A stretch of DNA of 64,000 bases from Ancylostoma caninum (taxonomy: Eukaryota > Nematoda > Chromadorea > Rhabditida > Ancylostomatidae). The stretch spans positions 186,001-250,000 of the forward strand of contig JBAJFG010000020.1 of the NCBI GenBank assembly GCA_037903475.1, given 5' to 3'. Position 1 is the first letter of the stretch. Every line of letters begins with the position of its first letter. A model generated the notes under the pieces. That model was not told the DNA's origin. It did no database searches and saw only the letters and a program-made list of their open reading frames with translations. Positions 11,232 through 22,926 of the stretch are shown here, piece by piece. The position numbers and the translations under genes are program-made.

Positions 11232-11625
11232 TTATAGAGTAAGATTTATAACTTTTTTCTTGCAAAATGAGAGTTTCTTGGGAGGGGGGGGGGAGGGGGG
11301 CAGGACCCCAAAAGGGTGCCGTGTTGCCTCGCCAAGTGTCGAAAGTGATCCTTTCTGATGTGTAGGAATCTGGAAAAATTTGAAAAATGGTAAGAATGTA
11401 GTTGTAGAGGGAGAAAACAATGCTGAGTGACTGTGAACACTTCATTTCACTAGAAAGGGACGGAATACAAAAATGTTATGGAAAGAGCGGGGCTTACTGG
11501 GCGACCTAATAGATTCAGGATCTGCATCCGAAGTGTTATGCCATACCATTGGCAGGAATGTTATTGCTATACCGAATCAGTATTCTATTCTTGTGGGCTG
11601 CCATCTATGTTCACTCATGTTTTCA

Positions 11626-11840
11626 GATTGAAGACCTTCTCGCTTTCGTTCCTCAACAGAGTGAGCCACATCGAAAAGCTTGAATGGGATTGCGAAGCAG
11701 AAGTGAATTTGGACGAAATCCCCAAGGGCTGCTCGAAAATATGCTACACTAACGATGAGAACCAGGATCTAGCAAAGATTACTGAACGGATGCTGGAAGA
11801 AAAGTATAGCTCTAGAAGGACAATATATCCTCAGCTCTGA
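11626..11840 (+). CDS. Possible last exon, weakly CAP/SCP-like
   Basis: An open frame after the acceptor TGTTTTCAG (ending 11625) runs to a TGA at 11838-11840. It contains HIEKLEWDCEAEVNLDEIPK followed by GCSKICYTND. The pattern hydrophobic-x-W-D-C-x-x-E ... C resembles the early part of nematode CAP/SCP (ASP-type) secreted domains, a large expanded family in hookworms. No later CAP motif (HxTQ-like, GENI) is present, so this could be a truncated copy or an unrelated exon. The position of the acceptor relative to the frame is uncertain, because a second AG (ACAGAGTGAGCC) lies 40 bp on. No partner exon was found. Confidence 0.28.
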
Positions 11841-12880
11841 TAAGATATCCAGAGAGTGTTTGCGAAAACTAATAAATACTGATCATTATTTTTGTTGTAG
11901 TTTTAAAGGCAATGAAACCATTCTCGAAATTTGTACAGTGATGGGATGCGAGCTGCCGAGGACAATGAAATGTAATGTCTTGGAATCATTGAGAACCCTT
12001 TGGTTTCCTGGTTTCTTTGTTTGAGAGTTTCCAAAGATCGGCGACTGTGGGAGCTTATTGCAGCCTCATCAATAGTGAGCCGTAGTTGCTCGGTGGTTCC
12101 TGATATCGTAAGATGCGTTCGCTACATATTAGGCTGTGGGAAGTGATTCATACCCTTCAAATTTTGACCGATCTTCGGACTTTTTTCTTTTCTGTCACAA
12201 CCCTTTAGAACGCGCTGTAGTCCCCATGTGCGTCCATTACATGCGTCCACCTATCTCAAGCAGGCTCATCGCCTCTGGGTCAGAAAACAAGATACTACAG
12301 GTCGGAGAAGTGCCCAGTGCCACGGAATGTTTTAACTGTAGGATGGAGTGTTTTTTATAGAGCGCAACATCGGGCAAAGGTGGCGTTTTTGGCATTGTGG
12401 AACATATCTGCTCCTCCTACTGCTGAAGAGTTAACGAAGAAAATAATATGAGGGTGTGTTTCCTCGAGCAAAACGTTGAAGTCTCTTTTCTTAACCGCTA
12501 TCGCCCACGTTGACGTTACCAACACATTGCCTGCTTAGAACTCTGGTAGAACATAAGGAGTGTTTATTCTTCGGCTCGACGCGACCGTTGCGTCCCAGCA
12601 AACTGCTCAAATGCGATGGGTCCCGAGTGGATGCATGCGCAAACAATGGTCGCGATGTGGTAGTTAGCGTTTCCTATGACGACGCGATGGTTTCGCTTTC
12701 CCAGACGCGACGCGATGGTTTCGCTGATGTTGCGCACTGGAGTTGGCCACTGTTCCATAGTTTTTCGAGTGGTTTGGCACAAAACCTATGGATTAAGACG
12801 AATTCAGTTGGAGATGTGAACGTGAACGAACTTGGACGCGTCGTACGCGTTTAAGGTAGTGATATTGTGAGCTTTTTAAG
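11841..12880. other. No gene seen
   Basis: A 114-codon plus-strand frame at 12510-12854 includes a local duplication of GACGCGATGGTTTCGCT (about 12679 and 12708), but no splice or domain evidence supports a gene. Confidence 0.45.
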
Positions 12881-12946
12881 TTCCTAATGTTGCCTGCTGT
12901 ACAGGTGTACATTGTTGTACACCTGTACAGCAGGCAACATTAGGAA
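12881..12946. repeat. Perfect 31-bp palindrome with 4-base loop
   Basis: 12881-12911 and 12916-12946 are exact reverse complements separated by TTGT. The stem ends in GTGTACA/TGTACAC. It could be a young foldback insertion, a small-RNA hairpin or an assembly fold-over. Confidence 0.85.
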
Positions 12947-14269
12947 CTGCTTCAGAAAAGCGTCCGACCAGTGCGATTTTGTTTCGTAGGTGAATGTAAG
13001 GTAGTCCTGCGCTCCGACACAAAGATTTTTCACACTTCGGTGTAGTTTTGTGGTGAAATCGGTGCAGGACCTCCATCCCCACCCCACAGAAATCACAAGA
13101 TAACACGTCTTACCAGTGAAAGATTGGAAAAGATCAAAGGCGCGGGGCTAGAAGCTAGTTTAGTGAAACGAAACTCTCAACTAGATCAGAAACTCACGCA
13201 ACCGACCAGGAAAGAACCGAAGAACTTCAAATCGAGACACTAGAACAACATATACCTCCGAAGAAATCCCTGGCAGCAACACTAGAGCACACGTGAACGG
13301 GGGAAAACACAAAGCGTCGAAGCACGGGACTGCAACACTGTATGCATAGGAGAAAAATCTTTCTGATAACTCAAATGCAAAAAAAATCTCTGAACATACA
13401 AATAAATGAGGAAAACCCGCAATGCTTATTTCCATATCTTGGAAACAAATATCCTTGGCGAGAGACCCGAACCCGGAAACGCCAAGATCACCACTGAAAA
13501 TCCCTGAGGACTTTTTCTGAACATTTTAGACCACAAATGGTAAAATGAGGTTCAAAATAGTCCTGGAGACTCATGATCAGGGTCAAGCATGACGATAGGA
13601 AAAACCGACCCTCAATACGACCCCCCTCCCTATTCCCTCGTCCAACCCCCATCTTTTCACGACCTCAGCCCCCCCCCCTCCTTCTGCTCCCGCATGTTTT
13701 CTCTGTACACTGAGCAGTTTCAATGAAGACGACGCAAAACGAAAATACATTAAAGGCAGCACTCACGGAAATTTTTAGGTTGAAGATTTCGTGGTAGAGA
13801 CGATGAACTCATTGACAACGATGAGGTGGCGTGAAACACGCGAAAAACACAGAAAATAATGGCGGTATTTCATATGTGTCCACAGCGCGGACGAGTTTTC
13901 CGTGATGGGTCCCGCCACGGGACCCTGCAAATGGTACGAATTTCATAAACACACCTCCGCTGAACCACATGCGTACACCCTGTCAACGGAGTTAGTTGGC
14001 GCGACGGAACCCTAATGTCCAGAGCGGCAGATGTGTCCATAGCAGTATCCTCGCAGGTAGGCGGCCATTCAAGGTGTTCAACTTACTGTTGCGATTGTTC
14101 AGCGGACGTCTACATGGTAAGCGACTCAGTGAAAATTTCAGTGAGTATTGACTTTGAAAGCCCAAAATTGGAACTAAAACAACCTTGAAGTCGACATGCT
14201 TGTTTTCTTATCCGATTGGACCAGACTGCTAGCAGGAACGATCACGTCATTACTTGTCAAAATAGGACT
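12947..14269. other. No gene seen
   Basis: It includes C/T-rich tracts (13620-13690). Short frames show no recognisable motif. Confidence 0.45.
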
Positions 14270-14274
14270 GGTTG

Positions 14275-14352
14275 GCAGCACATGCGAGGAATCGGATTCA
14301 GCGTTGGCATTTGCGCGCCCACGGGTTCGATTCCCGGCGCCTCCAAGAAATT
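14275..14352 (+). pseudogene. tRNA 3'-half-like fragment
   Basis: The segment ends ACGGGTTCGATTCCCGG then CGCCTCCA, an internal-promoter B box (GGTTCGATTCC) with an almost complete T arm and a plausible acceptor 3' strand. The expected matching 5' strand (GGAGGCG) and a good A box are absent upstream, so it looks like a tRNA pseudogene or the remains of a tRNA-derived SINE rather than a working tRNA. Confidence 0.4.
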
Positions 14353-14484
14353 TTTGCTTGGGATCGGAACCGCTTCAGAATTTAGCATGGAGTAGAGAGG
14401 ATGGAAAGATTTGAAAATGAAGCGAGGGAAGCGAAATCGATTGATTACATATGCGAGAATTCAGGGGCGCCAGTTTGTGGAAAA

Positions 14485-15148
14485 CTAGAGTGAGTTAGAT
14501 CTCATACTGAAGTTCTCTGACTCGAAATCAGCAAATGCTTTTCTACGTGTCCACGGAGGACGATCAGCTCTATCTTTTCTCAGAGTTTCAATTTCTGTAG
14601 AGCTTCATATGTTTCTCGGAGCTCGATGGGAAATCGATAGGAAATTTGGCGAATTTCTCATCGGTTCCCCATCTAAATTGTGGGAAAAAGAGCGAAAGGA
14701 GAGCCAAATTCTGTACTCAAATGGGAAATTTCCTCAACTAAAACACATAAAAGAAATACTTATGTGATATCTGCAGATAGCTTCTTAGTGATTCCCAAAT
14801 AGATTTACTCCATTTTCACCATCTGTTCAAATTGCGAGGTTTTCACTTCTTCAACGTCTATGAAGGGAGTTTGCCTTTTACCGAAATTTCACTCCCTTTA
14901 CGTAATGGAGCTCCAAGCATTGATTCTTCATCCCTATTTTCGCACCCCAAAGGTTGCTTTTGCTTGCATGAGCTAGATGGGAAATTTCCCCTCGGAGACC
15001 CGAAAATTTGAAAAATTCCCCAGCTCCCAAAAACATATGAAGTCCTAAAAAATTGAAAGTCTCCCTGCTCCAGGGCAGCTCTAAGCTTCTCATTCAAAAA
15101 TTCACTCGGCGAGAACTGGCTCACTATAGCATCGAGGTCCCCGCTCAT
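14485..15148 (-). CDS. Candidate two-exon gene, unknown product
   Basis: Upstream of an ATG at 15148 the minus strand has GATTTTCAG, a good nematode splice or trans-splice acceptor, then about 33 bases of leader. The first frame reads MSGDLDAIVSQFSPSEFLNE and continues KLRAALEQGD. A second exon after TCTACAG (exon start 14594) encodes IETLRKDRADRPPWTRRK then AFADFESENFSMRSNSL and stops at 14485. Between and partly overlapping them lies an inverted-repeat element (14577-15070), and no good donor was found for the first exon, so the gene may be interrupted by that insertion. The short acidic/helical N-terminus is vaguely like tethering-complex subunits, but I do not recognise the protein. Confidence 0.33.
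14577..15070. mobile_element. Inverted-repeat element within the candidate gene
   Basis: The plus strand near 14577-14720 (AGAGTTTCAATTTCTGTAGA, CTTCATATGTTTCTCGGAGC) is mirrored on the minus strand near 15070-14930 (CTTCATATGTTTTTGGGAGC). The arms are diverged, about 100-140 bp each, with ends uncertain and no clear target duplication. Confidence 0.5.
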
Positions 15149-15920
15149 CTTCCTTAATCCTCAGACCTTCCTCTTGCTGAAAATCGCTTTTTCTGAGTCC
15201 CAGATTCAAACCTGCGAGAGCTGCAGATTGCTGATCTGGAGCATACCGAATTCGCCTTCAAGAAGTTTGTAGATTTTTGCAATCTCAGTTTTCATTGTAG
15301 AGGCATACCATTTTCACTATATTGTTGGGTATAATTTAGTGAGTTAAATGGCACTGAATTGATGAGGAGCATTATGTTCAAGTCGAGTTATAACACTTTG
15401 AACTGGAGTGCACGTTTCGAAACTAATACAACTTAATACAAGGGGGCTTAGGGTTGGTGCAAACCAAGTATCATCTTTTTCTAATAATAACCTTCTTAGT
15501 TATTGGTATCAATTCGATCCTAATAGTAAATAAAAAAATTAGGGCTAGCTGTACAAGAACTGAATGCATGAGCAGGATTTTAGCAAAATGATTGGAGTAA
15601 AAAAAATCATGAGTTCGAGATAAAAGCTCTTTGCTGTGAATACAATATCCATATTTCTCACAGAACAGAGAAGACTATTAAGCACTATTAGCCCAGTTTT
15701 CTTATTTTCTATATTTCTTAGTTCTCTCTTCCACCTCACTTACAAGGATGTCTACTAGCCATTCATCCTGTGTACTTTCGTTATCTTTTGTGTGGTGCTC
15801 TGATCGGCTCTGGTGTTTTGAAAGGAATGAGAGTTGCCTGATCTTGGTTTAGCCCCATGTTGTTTAGGTATGCAGGTAATAGTATGTATGAACTGAACTG
15901 GACGGAGAACTTCGATTTTT
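15149..15920. other. No gene seen
   Basis: AT-rich, without convincing exons apart from the possible 5' leader of the gene at 15148 (minus). Confidence 0.4.
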
Positions 15921-16005
15921 TCATCGATTCTTTCGCAAAGTGTTGCGCAGATCGTCTCTTATTCCTAGCCCAATTTCTGGCACTTCGATCTCATTAATAG
16001 ATATG
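15921..16005 (-). CDS. Possible C-terminal exon, unknown product
   Basis: After the acceptor TTAGACTTCAG (exon start 16005) a minus-strand frame reads ISINEIEVPEIGLGIRDD then LRNTLRKNR and stops at 15921. The composition is protein-like and the acceptor is good, but only 27 codons are seen, no upstream exon was identified, and the family is not recognised. Confidence 0.25.
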
Positions 16006-17365
16006 CTGAAGTCTAATGTGGAACCCACAGCAAAGACGTAACGACTAAGACAACAAAAATTTATTTCCAAAGACTTCTGAGAAATTAACACCACAAAGGT
16101 CCTGTCATTCTGTTGAAGGCAGCACAACTTGTGTGGTTACGGTCCCCTGTGGATGGAAATGAGAATGAAATCATCATGTTGTAACAGCAATGGAAGAAAA
16201 TGCGGGAACACTATTTCAAATCAGTCTGAGTGAGTAGTTGCAGCCAAATCTGCTGATTGTCATGCTATAACTCACCTAGAAACTATACTTCGATTGTTGT
16301 ATAAAGGAATGATGTCTCCAGCAATGCAATATTAATGTGACCATGACTGTTTTCTTCCCCGCTAGTAATCGTAGTGATGCTGACGTTGATATTGTCTTTG
16401 TGTGCACACACATCTTTGTTTTCACTTGAGACGATCTAATTTTGATCCTACCACAGCGGTATAGCGTAGCAGTGTTTTAGATTTTGCCCAATATGTTCCA
16501 AAAAATTATGAGAACTATAAAAAAGGCAACGCGTCGCGCTAGAATATGCATGCAGAAACACAGAAAATCTAAGAATTGGGTGCTTTAATTCATTTATTCC
16601 ATTCGACCATGAATTAGCCACATTCAAATCCAACAACGAAATTTAGAGAGAAACACCATTCCAGCCAGCTCAGCCTACTTGGAATTTTTTGCCCTTGAAG
16701 AAGACAAATGAAACAGAATTAATCCTAAACACGTGATCAAATTGAAGGCGAAGCAAATCGAAACTACGCTAAAGATGCAAACAAGTCCATTAGGCGTGGA
16801 AGTGGATGATTGAGAATGTGCTATGAGCTGAACGTTATACACAGTAATTCAACAGTTTGCTGTTCGCTCTGCAGGTGCCTTCCTTTTCCGTTTTGCAATC
16901 GTGTCTTTGCACAGAGACAGTGGCCTTGGGCGCTTATTCTTGCGGTAATAAAGATTGCAAGCACTGAAATGTTTCCTTTTGAAATAACACTATATAACAT
17001 CTCTTGGAATGTGCAGATTTAGACATGCAAATCTATCGTTTGCGATGAAATACGAAAACTGAAACTTGTACTTTTGTAGAGTGGTTGCATGTCCATATGT
17101 CTGTTGGTGCGGCTTTTCCATGGCAGAGCCTTCCTTTATTTTATTTAACTGTTATTCATTTTATTTCTCTCTCTTATGCGAAGGAATTTGCTAAGTTTAC
17201 GCCAAGAGCATAAGGCGTCTCTAGGGATATGTATGGACTGGTAGTTTGAGAAGTGCCACTCCGTCTGCAATTGCGCCTGCTCCGTGGAATCAGCAGGTTC
17301 CTGAGCTCATTCGATCCAATTTTTCCACTTTTCTTTGTAAGTTGCAGGCTTATAATATAATAAAA
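16006..17365. other. No gene seen
   Basis: Moderately AT-rich with only short unsupported frames on both strands. Confidence 0.45.
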
Positions 17366-18355
17366 CTAGCTCCTCTTCGGGACGCTAGAAAGTGGGGTGG
17401 GGCAGCCTCTTGGGGCATGTGCAAAAGCGCACTTGCCAGGTCCTTACAAAGTTGACAATAGAGCAAAACTAATCTTTAAATGGGCTCAAATACGAAATTC
17501 TTCTTATAAGTTGAATATGAGTATAGGAAGTCCGTTCTCTATCGTAGGGCGTATTTGTGCGTTCTCCGCACTAACGGGCCAACGCAGACGCGTTTTCCAT
17601 AGCCGCACCTGTGTCCTGCCGTTTTCCACACCATTGGGCCAAAGCGAACTTGTATTCTGGTATACTCCACACTACTGGGCCACGGAGGGCACTTCTTCTA
17701 TCCGAGAGCCCGCATTCTGGCGTCTGCCTACTGTTTAGCCGCGACGACCTTTTCTCCATCAGAGAACTCACATCCCGGCATTCCCAACACTATCGGGCTA
17801 AAGCGAACCGGTATCCTGACGTTCTCCATATCATTGGACTACAGCAGATTCTTCCTCCATCGGTGGACCAGCATTCTGGCGATTTCTCACTGCTAGGCCA
17901 AAGCGGTCCTATTCCCCATAGGCGGATCCGTATCCTGGCGTTCTCCACACCATTGGGCCAAGGCAGGCCCTTCTTCCCTGTGAGGCCCATATCCTGGCGT
18001 TCTTCACTATTGGGTCACAGCGGGTCCCCCCTCCATTGGTGGACCAGCATTCTGGTGTTTTCCTCACTGGTGGGCCACACCGGACCCTCGCTCCAGCGGT
18101 GGACCCATATCCTAGCGTTCTCCACGTTGAAAGAGCCAGAGTGGACCGATGCTATAATGACGGACCTGTATGCTGGTGTGTTCCGCGCTATTGGGCCGCA
18201 ATGCACCATTAAGCTGTCGGTCAACCCCTGTTCTGGTGTTTTTCCTCACAATTAGGCCAAACTGGACCCGCTCTTCATTGGGGAGGCCGTATCCTAGCGT
18301 TTTCGCCATTTTTGGGCCACGGCACACCTGTTCTCTATCAGAGCACGCGCACCCT
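17366..18355 (-). mobile_element. Helitron-like non-autonomous element, copy 2 (inverted)
   Basis: The terminal hairpin is at 17366-17388 on the minus strand (variant CTAGCTCCTCTTCGGGACGC then TAG as read on the plus strand), preceded on the plus strand by A, so on the element strand CTAG is followed by T as in the other copies. The adjacent GGTGGGGCAGCC block matches them. From 17540 to 18350 about 13 degenerate minisatellite units occur (TCCTGGCGTTCTCCACAC, ATTGGGCCA). Confidence 0.65.
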
Positions 18356-19189
18356 TTGTAAATCTCGAGAGTAATGGCTGAGGCTAGGGAGTTATTCAGA
18401 AATTATTATGAACTACTTGTTGATTTATGGATTGGTTGTTTACACAATGCCGGGCCTTGCCATATTGGAGCGTTCACCTGCATATTAGTTCACCGAGCAA
18501 AAGTACCACTTCGCGGCGCTTTGACTCGGACCTCGGTGCCACGTTACCTTTCGGCCACTGTCATCCTTACAAAGCGCAGCTTCGCCGCGCTTCGCGGATG
18601 ACAGTGATTTTCTGCAAAGTAACAGTGATTTTCTGCAAAATTCGCAACTCACAACTGAGGGGAGCGCCTTTTGTCATGCTCAAAGTAGACAGGGTATTCA
18701 TATGGGCTACTGCACGATTAACAGTTACCTTGGCCTTTGCGTCGCGAACCTGTTGCTGTCTGTGCTAACACAAAAATCTCGAACTTCTCCGGGGCTTGCA
18801 GGGGTACATTTTGAAAATTTATCGTCTTTTGCTCAACTCATCCCTTCATCCTAAACTCATCCACTTGACGCGTGAGTTGTTATTTATTATCCATTTAACC
18901 CTTGATCCAGCGGGTATTCAGGACACGTGCTGTAAAATCATAAACACCTCATCAATGGTTCTTCCCCATAAAGTACTTGTATATATACGCTTACATATAC
19001 TTCATTGGAAGCGTCCTTGCTCCGCCTAGTTAACTCATTAGAGCCAGTTGCGCCAGGCAAAGGAGGAGGGGCGAAGCTGGGCGAACGACAGCAGTGTGAT
19101 CCTGAATGCCTCGCTAGACAATGCGGAGGAGGTTGGTTCTGCGCATCGTATAAAGTCAGATGTTACAGAAAGATGAGGTGATAGTTGCG
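18356..19189. other. No gene seen; old repeat pieces
   Basis: Near 18560-18640 CAGCTTCGCC and the doubled AACAGTGATTTTCTGC-like words resemble 9740-9790. No exon was supported. Confidence 0.4.
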
Positions 19190-19660
19190 CCGCAGACAGT
19201 AGATCTAACCAAAACGTATCCTAGCCAATGAATTGCTTTCCCATGACTCCTCGGGCACGTAAACGAAGCTAACTCTTTTGCTAACCTTTTGCGCACTTCC
19301 ATTCCAGATGAAGGCACCTTAGCTTGAATAGATGTTCAAATCAGCCCGCCAGCTTATGAATGAAGCTGACCAATTGACTGATCCTTTGCTCTCTGTACTC
19401 TGTTCATTAGCTAAGGTGAGACATGCAGGTGAATTCGATGATTACATCGATAGACAACAGATCCAATCATCGCATAAGTTCCTTTCATGTAGACGTATCG
19501 TAGCCAAAGAGATGTTTTGCCACGACATCTCCAGCATCAACAAAACCGACCCCTTAGCCAACTTATTTCGCACCTCACTTCCAAATGAATGTACCTCGCC
19601 TTGAATATAGCCTTGCATCGCACGCCTACATAATTTGACTACTTTGCTTACCCTTCTGTG
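19190..19660 (+). repeat. Diverged direct duplication of about 290 bp
   Basis: Matching landmarks recur in order: GACAGTAGATCTAACC and GACAACAGATCCAATC, CGTATCCTAGCCAA and CGTATCGTAGCCAA, GCGCACTTCCATTCC and TCGCACCTCACTTCC, CCTTAGCTTGAATA and CCTCGCCTTGAATA, and then TTCAAATCAG after each. Confidence 0.5.
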
Positions 19661-19827
19661 TTTGGTAGCGCGAACGTTTCAAATCAGACCCGATTGATAT
19701 CGACCAGCCTGATCGTCCGGCTAACGCCCAACTCTCGGGCTTCTTTTGGGCTCGCTTCGCTCGCGTTACATGCGTGTGTGTTCTCCTCTACTGAGCGCTG
19801 GCATACTTCTCTCGCAGGTATGGAATC

Positions 19828-20135
19828 GTGCGTGACATCTTCCACACTTTCGACGCCGGCGCACCCCTATCACACCGTCGGACCCTACTTCAGGCGTTTT
19901 CCCACTTTTGGATGCCGGCGCACCATTATCTTACTGGTGGACCCGATTCTGAGCGTTTGTTCACTCTCGGACGCCGGCGCACCCTTACCACACCGTGGGA
20001 CCCACCTCCGGGCGTTTCCCCACTTGTGGACGCAAGCACACCTTTATCACACCGTTGGACCCGATTCTAGGCGTCTCCCAATTTTCTACACGCCAGCGCA
20101 CCCTTATCACAGCGCTGGACCCGTTTCCCCCACCT
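19828..20135 (-). repeat. Degenerate 60-bp minisatellite related to the Helitron-like arrays
   Basis: About five units of roughly 60 bp contain GACGCCGGCGCACCC, CACACCGT, GGACCC and GGCGTTT. The word order (GGACCC ... GGCGTT ... CCAC) matches the reverse complement of the large array at 51870-53582. No CTAG hairpin end is present nearby. Confidence 0.6.
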
Positions 20136-20739
20136 GTGAACGCAGGCGCATCACTCTCACTGCTGATCTCCCCTCAACGGCAACTCTTCTCTTACCGAGT
20201 TCTCTTACCGACGCGCCTCTGACATAGCTATAGACTCGTTTCATGTCACGTTCTCCACCATCTGTGCGGGCGCAACCCTCGTCCATGTCATCCCTTGTCC
20301 GCCTGGTTCCTACTCTTCGTTATAAAACTGTCCTGCCCGTCTCATTCCTTCTATACGGTCATGTAATCATAGACCTATCTCACTCATTCCGACCGTGTTT
20401 AAAGCAACTGCCGGCCATTAACGTGTCTAAACATGACAAATGTGGCCCAAAACACCTTTAAATCGAGGCAAAAATCAAAATTTGCAACTTTCCTCGATGA
20501 ACTGAACACGATGGTGTCGGAAGTTTCTGACGACAATGGCTGATTCTCTTGCACACACATACACACACCTACACACACGCACGTAAAATGCCAATCAACA
20601 CTAACTATGATAGAGTTAAATAAATTCGGGAAAATTACACATGTGTAGGAATCCTACTTTTGATTCGGGACAATAACACATGTTTAGGAATCCTACTTTT
20701 GATTTAAGTTTATTTGGAATCGAGCACCGTGTTCAGATA
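20136..20739. other. No gene seen
   Basis: It includes a short CA-rich run (20552-20583) and a 50-bp imperfect direct repeat around 20635-20705 (GTAGGAATCCTACTTTTGAT and TTTAGGAATCCTACTTTTGA). Confidence 0.5.
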
Positions 20740-20960
20740 TACAGGGTGCACCATAAGTTCTTGCGCAGCATATTTAGTACCACCACAGAAGCGCAAATCA
20801 ACGAAAAATGTTTGCTTTTGTAACAGCTCAATGTCGATTGGGAGGTGCACCCATCGCGGTAGTATTTCTTGTCTGAATCCTCCCAAAGTTTTCGACAGCT
20901 TTACGGTTCAAGCTCAATCTTATGCATAGTGTAGCTCTTGATTTGTTCTTGAGCACTGGT
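20740..20960 (+). mobile_element. Mariner-like terminal fragment
   Basis: TATACAGGGTGCACCATAAG at 20738-20757 has the TA target and the CAGGGTG...CCATAAG layout typical of mariner terminal repeats. No matching opposite end or intact transposase was found, so only a remnant is claimed; the right boundary is arbitrary. Confidence 0.4.
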
Positions 20961-22926
20961 AACATGCAACAGTCCATCGGATTCAAATTTGTGCTGCATG
21001 AAAGTTAACTCTCAACACGATATTTCCTTCGCACACCACTTCAGAATCTGCTTACGGAGCAAATGCAGACTTGCAGAGCAAAAGCATCATGTTCGGGATA
21101 TTGCGATATCCAATATGAAATGAATGCAGCAAGGTACCATCTCTCTCAAAATGTGCAAATAAGAATGAGTGTGTAACGTTGGTGTTATAAACCACAAAAA
21201 TCTAGAAAAATTTGCTCTGACTGGGCATCTTTTCAAAAACATTAAATTTTTTGAGGAAAGGAAATCAGGAATTCCCTCTAACCTCAAAATTCTTCAATTC
21301 ATTTTACATCTACTCTATCGTTCTGATGAAAATAGAGTCACTCTGTTGTGAAGAGTGGCTCCAGTTCCAAGACGACATCGATGTTCGATGGGTGCGCCTC
21401 CTACTCGACTTTGAGTTGTTACAGAAGCAAATGGCGACATATTCAGGATCTGCTGGGCTATTTGAGCTGCTACTGAGTTGCCGCCGTAGAGATCATGTCA
21501 TCATATTGAATTCCGCTGGTTTACTCGTATAATTTTGAGGATTTTGCGTGAATGCCGAAAAAGTCGTATTCTTTGGGACAGGGACTATTTCGCAATAGCT
21601 CACGCGAGGGATCAAACTACCGACACATACAGGGAACTCCAAATGTACGCAGACAAGGGTCGAGACCCCGGCGCGGCTCTCTTGGGCAGAGACACGGGCG
21701 CTCTACATGCAGTGAAGCAGGCCGGCCGAACGAACTGTCTTAGTTGTTGCTCAATTAAACATTTGTTCACCTTATTTTTAGCTTTTTTTTCTTCAATACA
21801 GTGTTTGAAGATTTAATTATTGAAACTAAAATTCCAGTTCATTATTGCTAAGTTTAGTCCTGAAGATTCGCTGTCGCGTCTACAAATTGGTGGAGATCCC
21901 ATTTTTTTCTTTTCTGGCCGCCTCCCTCCCTCCTGCACCCATCGCTGCTACAAATGCGGTTATTTCCAAATTATTCTCACTTGCACTCCACTTCTCCTTG
22001 TTCATTTCTTCTCCATAAAGATGTTTTTGCAGTGTTACAGTTGGCACATCTTGAATTTTCATGACATGTCAATGCCTTAATTAGTTTTAATGTTTTTTTA
22101 TGTTCTGGAAGAAAACCATTTGAAAGTAATCACCTGCGATCGTTTCCTTGGGCTAGCTACGCTTGCTTCGAACTGTCCGTGAAACGCTGCCCTGTGTGGT
22201 AGTATGCTGCTAGGAGAGAAGGGATTGTCAGCAAATGAAGCCGTTTCACAATGAAATATAGTCGGATTTGAAACTAGCTCAGGAATTGCCTGAGGTAACA
22301 GAGCAAGAGAAGCAAGGCAACTGTTTCTTGAAGGCTGATATATCTGCAAAACTACGCCAGTAAATATCTTTCAATCTATGAGGTGTCAGTAAGTGATACT
22401 TATATGACTGTCTCTAGACTTCGGACCAGTTTTTCTTAGAGTTTTCACTTTTCTCATTCTTCGCTTTTCCTAAAATTCAGGAACGTGTTGAATTCATGCT
22501 GTGATTTCAACGCCTCTAGCAGGGGCATGGGACGTTTCAAGAGGACGAAATAGATATTGAGACCATGAAAAATCGAACAGACTTCAAAAAAAAAAAACTT
22601 TTCTTCTCGCTCATTTTCCTTTCGAATATACATGGAAATTGATAATTCTAGAAATTCGAGTTCTCAAGAATGATCCGAATATTATAAATCCCTCAAGTGA
22701 TGTCTGGAATATATTCAGTGATCAACAAGATTCCGTAGTTCCTAACAATGAAACCACCACTTTGTTAAGTATCGACGGAGTGAACAAAATACAAGAGTTC
22801 TCCGATCCCACATAAGCCACTAACACTACTAATCTTATCGATCAAAACGGTGGCAGAATGACTGCATTTCCTTCAAGAGCTAAAAGTCCTATTCAACACT
22901 GCAGGTTACCGCTCCGCTTGCATGCA
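20961..22926. other. No gene seen apart from one repeat copy
   Basis: Short frames on both strands, none supported. The repeat at 21624-21735 is annotated separately. A 9-base A run occurs at 22587. Confidence 0.4.
21624..21735 (+). repeat. Interspersed repeat, copy 2 (first at 6958)
   Basis: CACATACAGGGAACTCCAAA, then GGCGCGG, then CTCTCTTGGGCAGAGACACG match 6958-7075 on the same strand. Confidence 0.6.

Noticed and set aside
14275..14352. Functional tRNA gene
   Set aside because: The B box and T arm are good, but the 5' acceptor strand and A box are missing.
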